NCBI GenBank assembly: GCA_937888805.1
Contig: CALBEY010000016.1
Span: forward strand, 1 to 38,674
Source of the DNA: an uncultured Burkholderiaceae bacterium
Lineage (GTDB): Bacteria; Pseudomonadota; Gammaproteobacteria; Burkholderiales; Burkholderiaceae_B
Length of the DNA: 38,674 nt
Reading direction: 5' to 3'
The stretch's first letter is position 1. The number at the start of each line of letters is the position of its first letter. A model generated the notes under the pieces. The model was not told the DNA's origin and did no database searches. It was given only the letters and a program-made list of their open reading frames with translations. Below, one piece after another: positions 33,569 to 38,674 of the stretch. The position numbers and the translations under genes were made by a program.

Positions 33569-33903
33569 GGTCAGTAACAGTCGATGTTAGAAGGACAAGG
33601 TTGTCAATCAGGCAACTTTTGATCGACAACAGCAATAAGCCTAGCCGATTTTAATGATCCAATGGTGTTGTTTTGGCGGAGCGACTGAAATCATCCGCAT
33701 GGCATGTCATCCCAGATATTAATCGTTTGGATGGGGCAAATAGAACCGCCCGTTTGGGTTTGGCCGCCCAACTTGAACACCCGAGTGCATCACCGACCAG
33801 AAACAGGTTCATGCAAGCGAGCGAGGTGCAAACGTTGGGGCTATCAACGCAGCTTGGGAAGTATGCCTCAAATGGGCGGCCAAAACCACCCTTGACACAG
33901 GTT
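33569..33903. other. 335-base gap without a convincing gene
   Basis: Lies between the divergent 5' end of the sodium channel gene and the 3' end of the CopD-like gene. The only open frame is a TTG-initiated 90-residue stretch (33673-33945) that has no family features and overlaps the end of the CopD-like gene. I see no terminator, repeat or RNA gene here. The promoter of the sodium channel gene is probably in its first 100 bases. Confidence 0.5.
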
Positions 33904-34374
33904 CTATTTGTAAAGCAAAGTCACTGCAATGATCAGTATGCCTAAGCCTAAGTTAATTGAAACCCAAAGCCTGATCTTGCCTAGAGCGATGGCGCCTTTG
34001 TCCCAAACAGAAAACTTAACGGCATCGTTGAGTTTTTTATAGAGCGCAAAGCGGATATGAAAAAAGATAGCCACCATCAACGTGCCTGCGATTGCCATGA
34101 ACCACCACGACACAGGCATTTGGAATGAAGCACCCGATTGAACCATCTGTTTGGCCACGCGGCCAATCATCCAAAATCCAGTAACCAATACCAGCAATGA
34201 GACGGCTGTCACTGCCTTGAAAAATCGGCCTAGCACGTCTTGCATCAATGCCAATCGTTGTGGCCCTTCGAGCTGGAGAACGGCTGGGCGCAAAAAGAAC
34301 TGGGTAAACATCATGCCGCCAACCCATAACACCAGCGACAACAAATGAACCGTTTTAAGTACGTCATACAGCAT
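33904..34374 (-). CDS. CopD-like small integral membrane protein
   Basis: A 156-residue membrane protein with four hydrophobic helices. The start LKTVHLLSLVLWVGGMMFTQFFLRP, with His in helix 1 and WVGG, is the hallmark of CopD/DUF2269-type proteins. FHIRFALYKKLNDA and RLWVSINLGLGILIIAV follow. Some family members take part in copper or haem handling, but nothing here specifies that. The start is well supported by AGGAGGAAG (34377-34385, minus strand) three bases before the ATG at 34374. Confidence 0.78.
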   Translation of the reverse strand: MLYDVLKTVHLLSLVLWVGGMMFTQFFLRPAVLQLEGPQRLALMQDVLGRFFKAVTAVSLLVLVTGFWMIGRVAKQMVQSGASFQMPVSWWFMAIAGTLMVAIFFHIRFALYKKLNDAVKFSVWDKGAIALGKIRLWVSINLGLGILIIAVTLLYK

Positions 34375-34668
34375 TACTTCCTCCTCGTTTAGGCGAACAG
34401 CATTCGTGCTGTCCTTTCCTAGCCTCTAATCGGATATTACGATGTACGAACCGAACCCGTCCGAAGCCAAGACGTATTGTCGGACATTACGCCCCATTGC
34501 GATATCATTTTGTGAAATTGGACGCTCAAGGCAATACTTAGTTCAAATAAGACACCGGCAGACACGATTTAGCACTGCTTGGTTGTCACGAATGTCGCAC
34601 GATTACTTGGGCAGAGCGAGAAACACTAAATAAACATTTGACGCTTGCAATCAAAAAAGGAAATCTTA
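34375..34668. other. Divergent intergenic region, 294 bases, with a small hairpin
   Basis: Separates the CopD-like gene (left) from an SDR gene (right). ACAGCA-TTCG-TGCTGT (34397-34412) is a perfect six-base inverted repeat just upstream of the CopD-like ribosome site, so it would fold in that leader or serve as an operator. A 63-codon open frame at 34442-34633 has no family features and I do not call it. The SDR ribosome site AAGGA is near 34658. Confidence 0.4.
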
Positions 34669-35430
34669 ATGAATATCAACGAACAATTGGTGTTGGTCAC
34701 GGGTGGTGCGCGTGGCTTGGGTCATTCGATCGTTCAGGCCATCGCGCGTGAAGGCGCCCATGTGGTGATCAATTATCACAAGAGCCAAGAGGCGGCTGCT
34801 GAACTGGCGCAATCGCTTGGCCCAAAGGCCTTGGCTGTAAAAGCAGACATCACCGACGAAACCCAAGTTAAAGCGCTGTTTGAGCAGGCACAACGGCACT
34901 TCGGGCGGCCCATCAATTCGGTGGTCAACAATGCGCTTGCGGATTTTGCGTTTAATGGTGATGCCAGAAAAAAACTCTTGGACATGCCTTGGGAAGATCT
35001 GAACCAACAGCTCGAAGGGGCGGTGAAAGGCGCGCTTAACACCATGCGTGAAGCCCTACCCGCCATGGCTGAGCAACACTTTGGTCGGATCATCAACATC
35101 GGGACCAATTTATTTCAAAACCCCGTTGTGCCCTACCATGACTACACCGCCGCCAAGGCTGCTCTGTTGGCTCTGACCCGCACCGCCGCTCATGAGCTCG
35201 GGCCAGACGGGGTCACTGTCAATATGATTTCAGGTGGCTTATTGCGTACCACCGATGCCAGTGCTGCCACGCCTGAGTTTGTGTTTGATCTGATTGCCGA
35301 TCAAACACCGCTTCGTACCGTCACGACCCCAGCCGAATTCGCCGATTCAGTGCTCTTTTTCTTATCCCCATGGAGTCGTGCGGTGACAGGACAGAACCTC
35401 ATCGTTGATGGTGGTTTGGTCAAAAACTAA
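34669..35430 (+). CDS. SDR family oxidoreductase, FabG-like
   Basis: A 253-residue dehydrogenase/reductase. VTGGARGLG (10-18) is the NADP-binding glycine motif. The YxxxK pair is Tyr159/Lys163 in DYTAAKAALLALTR, and the end is LIVDGGLVKN. At position 146, thirteen residues before Tyr, where classical SDRs have Ser, there is Thr (INIGTNLFQ). The NNAG motif reads NNAL (87-90). Proteins with this IGTN variant are often named 3-oxoacyl-ACP reductase, though the activity is untested. AAGGA lies seven bases before the ATG at 34669. It stands alone, 71 bases before the YdjM-like gene. Confidence 0.88.
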   Translation: MNINEQLVLVTGGARGLGHSIVQAIAREGAHVVINYHKSQEAAAELAQSLGPKALAVKADITDETQVKALFEQAQRHFGRPINSVVNNALADFAFNGDARKKLLDMPWEDLNQQLEGAVKGALNTMREALPAMAEQHFGRIINIGTNLFQNPVVPYHDYTAAKAALLALTRTAAHELGPDGVTVNMISGGLLRTTDASAATPEFVFDLIADQTPLRTVTTPAEFADSVLFFLSPWSRAVTGQNLIVDGGLVKN

Positions 35431-35501
35431 TCGCCGGCAAAAGCAACCAAAAAGCACTTCACCACTCCAAACATAGACTTCGTTTAAAAGCTGGCAAATG
35501 A

Positions 35502-36518
35502 ATGGATAGCATCACTCAGATCACGTTGGGCTCAGCTATCGGTGTGGCCGTCATGGGACGTCGCGTCCCTGTCTGGAAGGCTGCCCTTTGGGGTGCGGCC
35601 GCAGGAACGACACCCGACCTTGATGTGGTGGTGGATTTTGGTGACGACATTTTGAACATGACGCGGCACCGCGCAGAAACGCACGCCGTTGCTTATTTGA
35701 CATTGGTATCGCCACTGTTCGCTGGGCTGGCCACTTGGCTCGGGCGCGACCGAGGCGTGTTTAAGCGTTGGCTTTTGGGCTTTTGGCTGGTGTTCATGAC
35801 CCACATCTTTGTGGATTACCTCACGGTTTATGGCACACAGCTTTTGCAGCCCTTCTCTGATTATCCGTTCGGGCGTGGCAGCATTTTCATCATCGACCCG
35901 CTCTATACGTTGCCACTGCTGATCGGATTACTCGCTTGCCTTATCTCTCGGTCGACAAATCGCTGGCGCTGGAACACCTTGGGCTTAGCGCTCAGCACGC
36001 TTTACTTGGCTTGGGGGCTTGGCGTGCAACAACATGTCCAAGCCGTGGCACGCCAATCGTTACCGCCAAGCGTCCCCGTCGATGTGCCAATGCTGGCCTC
36101 CCCCTCAGCGCTGAACTCGATCCTTTGGCGAATCATTGTCGTCGAACCTGACCGTTATCATGAAGGCTGGTACTCTTTATTGGATGCCGAGCCCGTGGTG
36201 AACTGGACCAGTCACGAACGCGGTGCCGACCTCTTTGAGGCACATGCCAACCATCCCGGGGTCAAAGACCTTAGCTGGTTCAGCCACGGCTTTATCAAGA
36301 TGCATGAACACAACGGTGATGTCCTCATCACTGACCTAAGAATGGGTTTCGAACCAAGTTACTTCTTCACATTCAATTTGGGTAAGCCTGGATCCGACGG
36401 CGTGCTTGACCCTGAACGAGTAGCAACAAAGGAAGGACAAAGACCCGATCTTGGCCGCAGCCTGCCTTGGCTCATTGAGCGAATTCAAGGCAAAACCGCC
36501 GAACCGCCGCCTCAGTAG
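35502..36518 (+). CDS. YdjM-like membrane-bound metal-dependent hydrolase
   Basis: A 338-residue membrane protein of the YdjM family (LexA-binding inner-membrane hydrolase domain). Metal-ligand motifs are GTTPDLDVVVDFGDD (about 35-49), RHRAETHAVAYL (about 55-66, His/Glu/His), and MTHIFVDYLTVYGTQLL (near 105-121, His/Asp). It carries about five helices in the N-terminal 190 residues. The C-terminal 150 residues form a soluble domain (ILWRIIVVEPDRYHEGWYSLL) seen in longer proteobacterial members. The starting Met is immediately followed by DSITQITLGSAIG, the usual opening. Physiological substrate is unknown. Confidence 0.88.
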   Translation: MDSITQITLGSAIGVAVMGRRVPVWKAALWGAAAGTTPDLDVVVDFGDDILNMTRHRAETHAVAYLTLVSPLFAGLATWLGRDRGVFKRWLLGFWLVFMTHIFVDYLTVYGTQLLQPFSDYPFGRGSIFIIDPLYTLPLLIGLLACLISRSTNRWRWNTLGLALSTLYLAWGLGVQQHVQAVARQSLPPSVPVDVPMLASPSALNSILWRIIVVEPDRYHEGWYSLLDAEPVVNWTSHERGADLFEAHANHPGVKDLSWFSHGFIKMHEHNGDVLITDLRMGFEPSYFFTFNLGKPGSDGVLDPERVATKEGQRPDLGRSLPWLIERIQGKTAEPPPQ

Positions 36519-36577
36519 GAACGCGGTTCGGGCTGACGGTAATCAACAACTCGTCTTTGTAACCAATTTTTTATTGG

Positions 36578-38668
36578 CTACGCACTGGCCAAGACAATCA
36601 GGCCGTCGACCGCCATCACACCATCGGCTTGAACAAATAGTGGGTTGATTTCAGCCTCCTGGACCTTTGCGCCTGTTAGCGACGCCAATTGCGATACCGC
36701 CACAATGGCGCGTGCCAAAGCATCGCAGTCACCTTTGGGCAATCTTCTAAAGCCCCTGACCAATTGTGTGCTCTTAACCTCTTCAATCATTTCCCAGGCC
36801 TGCGCGTTTGAGACGGGCGCCAAACGAAGCGACACGTCTGGCAGTAACTCGGCGGCGATGCCGCCCGCACCCAGCAAGACTGTTGGACCAACCAAGGGGT
36901 CATCGCGGTAACCGAGGATCAGCTCCAACAAGCGCGGGGCCATGGCTTGCACAAGCAGGCCATCAATGTGTGCTTGCGGGCTGTGGCGAGCCACATTGGC
37001 CATGATTTCAGCAACGGCTTGCCGCAAAGCGGATTCGTCAGCGATATTGACTTTGACGCCTCCCGCATCGGTCTTGTGCGCAATATCGGGCGAAGACACT
37101 TTAAGCGCAACCGGATATGGCACTGAATGCTGTGGGTTTCGTGGGTCAATCAAAGCGTGCGCCGCCACGGGCACACCCAATTGACTAAACACTTGGCTGG
37201 ATTGAAATTCAGTTAACGTGCCTTGGGTTGGCAACCCCGTCGGCCAAGAGAAGCTGTCTGGTGACACGGGCGCTGAGCCGGCGCGCTTAAAAAACACCGC
37301 CAGTGCGTCTGCACATGATTCGGGGGTTCGAAATGCTGCGATGCCAGCTTGTTGCAACAAACGCAAGGATTCAGCGGCTTCGGGGGCTAAAAAAACCGCT
37401 AGCACCTTATTTGATGACCGCTGTGATTGCACCAATGGCTTGACTGCCAACTCGGGATGAAACTGTGCTGACGAACCAACCACGCTCAGTACCCCATCGC
37501 ACCAATCAGCTTGCAAGAGCTGCTCAAGTAGATCCTTGTATTGATCACTGGTGGCTGCAAGGGTCAAATCAATCACCGGTGTTTGCCTTATCGCCAACCC
37601 CCTTTGCGCCATGTGTTCGATGAAATCAAGCGGTGGTGCAATAGCCTCAATGCCATGCAAACCAAGGTTATCGACCACCGTGGCGGCGCCACCGCCCGTG
37701 GTGGTGATAACGGCTAACCGAGGCGCGCGCGTGGCCTCGATCGCGGGCTTCTCAAAATATAGCGCCAATGGCACAATCTCAAACAACGTCTCAAGCTGAT
37801 TGACGCGCATCACGCCATGGGCATTGAGAAAAACATCCACAGCCGCATCATTGCCAGCCAAGGCACCCGTATGCGATTGCGCCAGTGCATCGCCTTGTGC
37901 GGATCGACCAAGCTTATAAGCCACCACGGGTTTACCCGCCTCACGAGCGCGCTCTAGGGCGTGCGCCAAAGTTGGGGCATCCCTAATGGTCTCTAAGAAC
38001 AACAAAATCACTTTGGTTTGGGGGTCATCCACCAACACGTCGATGACTTCACCCACACTGACGTCGCTCTCATTGCCAACAGAAATTGATTTCGCGAACC
38101 CAAAGCCTCGTGAAGCGGCACGTGCCAGCAACGACCCCATCATGGAACCGCTTTGTGAGACTAGGCTCAACGGGCCACTGATCAAAGCATCTGCTTCAAA
38201 CACAGCATTGACTGAGAGAATCAAACCCGTCTCTAAGTTGGCCAATCCAATGCTGTTCGGACCAACAATACGCACACCCAACTCTCGTGCCGTCTGGACA
38301 AGGGCTTGTTGACGCACCATACCCTCTTCGCCCACCTCACCGAAGCCATCAGAATAAATGGTGACAACTTTAGCGCCCGCTGCCGCGCAAGCTTGCAACT
38401 GATCTAGAACGTGTTCACTGGCAACCATGACAAAAGCATGATCGATGGGTTCAGGCAAGTCTTGAACCGATTCGTAAGCCTTTTGACCAAGCACTTCTGA
38501 TTGGGTTTTGTTGATCGGATAGAAAGTCGTTTGACAGCCGTGCTTTTGCATAAAGCGCATGGGCCGCGCAGTATTCTTTTTGGGATTGCCGGATGCGCCA
38601 ATTAGGGCCACACTTTTGGGCGTAAAAAGCGCAGCAGCAAAACTTGGGTCAAGCTTGGTCTTAAGCAT
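36578..38668 (-). CDS. ADP-forming acetyl/acyl-CoA synthetase (fused alpha-beta)
   Basis: A 696-residue NDP-forming acyl-CoA synthetase, interconverting an acyl-CoA plus ADP and Pi with the acid, CoA and ATP. Order: CoA-binding domain (VALIGASGNPKKN, 20-32), Asn/Ser-rich succinyl-CoA-ligase-like domain (IVGPNSIGLAN, then SLVSQSGSMMGSLLARA), phosphorylated His266 in SHTGALAGND, and from about 475 an ATP-grasp beta part with VSSPDIAHKTDAGGVKVN, VLLGAGGIAAELL and EINPLFV. It lacks the GNAT domain of Pat-type acetyltransferases, so a metabolic role is favoured. The ATG at 38666-38668 is six bases from the window edge; its promoter is outside. Confidence 0.9.
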   Translation of the reverse strand: MLKTKLDPSFAAALFTPKSVALIGASGNPKKNTARPMRFMQKHGCQTTFYPINKTQSEVLGQKAYESVQDLPEPIDHAFVMVASEHVLDQLQACAAAGAKVVTIYSDGFGEVGEEGMVRQQALVQTARELGVRIVGPNSIGLANLETGLILSVNAVFEADALISGPLSLVSQSGSMMGSLLARAASRGFGFAKSISVGNESDVSVGEVIDVLVDDPQTKVILLFLETIRDAPTLAHALERAREAGKPVVAYKLGRSAQGDALAQSHTGALAGNDAAVDVFLNAHGVMRVNQLETLFEIVPLALYFEKPAIEATRAPRLAVITTTGGGAATVVDNLGLHGIEAIAPPLDFIEHMAQRGLAIRQTPVIDLTLAATSDQYKDLLEQLLQADWCDGVLSVVGSSAQFHPELAVKPLVQSQRSSNKVLAVFLAPEAAESLRLLQQAGIAAFRTPESCADALAVFFKRAGSAPVSPDSFSWPTGLPTQGTLTEFQSSQVFSQLGVPVAAHALIDPRNPQHSVPYPVALKVSSPDIAHKTDAGGVKVNIADESALRQAVAEIMANVARHSPQAHIDGLLVQAMAPRLLELILGYRDDPLVGPTVLLGAGGIAAELLPDVSLRLAPVSNAQAWEMIEEVKSTQLVRGFRRLPKGDCDALARAIVAVSQLASLTGAKVQEAEINPLFVQADGVMAVDGLIVLASA

Positions 38669-38674
38669 AATGAT

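Noticed and set aside
33673..33945. 90-codon TTG-initiated frame in the gap before the CopD-like gene
   Set aside because: No ribosome site, no family resemblance, and it overlaps the 3' end of the CopD-like gene.

Overview
The window is ordinary, gene-dense bacterial chromosome with about 36 protein genes, short gaps, many ATGA start/stop overlaps and roughly even base composition. The gene set (DHA2 and OFA-type MFS carriers, LysR regulators, OmpR-type two-component pair, SelO, RssA, a DUF4212/VC_2705-type symporter pair, ADP-forming acyl-CoA synthetase) suggests a proteobacterium. A burkholderial or alcaligenaceous betaproteobacterium is my best guess, but no rRNA or tRNA is present to test it. 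I see no phage, insertion sequence or CRISPR array.

Layout. 1-1612: tail of a glycine-betaine-type ABC importer (permease fragment, ATPase). 1709-6725: same-strand block of an SDR dehydrogenase, a MetY-like PLP enzyme, an MFS carrier, and a split ThDP decarboxylase resembling sulfopyruvate decarboxylase (ComD/ComE). 6794-7873: CaCA-type Na+/Ca2+ exchanger. 8046-11462: a probable envelope-stress unit of a Spy/CpxP-like periplasmic protein, a DUF1275 membrane protein, and an OmpR/EnvZ-like pair; the Spy-like gene and the regulator gene share a TGAAA-N5-TGAAA direct repeat upstream. 11546-15240: an orphan multipass membrane protein, an enoyl-CoA hydratase and a DHA2 exporter. 15342-20226: a cNMP/CBS/nucleotidyltransferase protein overlapping a DEDDh exonuclease, divergent from the two-gene solute:sodium symporter. 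20345-21949: small membrane protein, SMR transporter interrupted by TGA, NudC.

21959-25646 is the most unusual part. ackA and selO were evidently neighbours; they are now separated by a parDE toxin-antitoxin module flanked by two ungapped ~190-bp direct repeats. Each repeat contains the 5' end of ackA, the ackA-selO gap and the 3' end of selO. The outer edges keep the intact genes, and the inner copies are decayed relics. The module has its own promoter inside a 31-bp palindrome.

25806-38668: alanine dehydrogenase with a divergent LysR regulator, RssA-like patatin, nitroreductase, cytoplasmic gamma-glutamyltransferase, MscS channel, a bacterial voltage-gated sodium channel with a NavAb-like TLESWSM filter, a CopD-like membrane protein, an SDR with Thr at the catalytic Ser position, a YdjM-like hydrolase and a fused ADP-forming acyl-CoA synthetase.

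No wholly new system is proven. The best candidates for follow-up are the repeat-bounded parDE insertion, the SMR gene with TGA at the codon of an essential Trp, the shared two-component box, and the ComDE/MetY/betaine-importer block as a possible organosulfur or quaternary-amine pathway.
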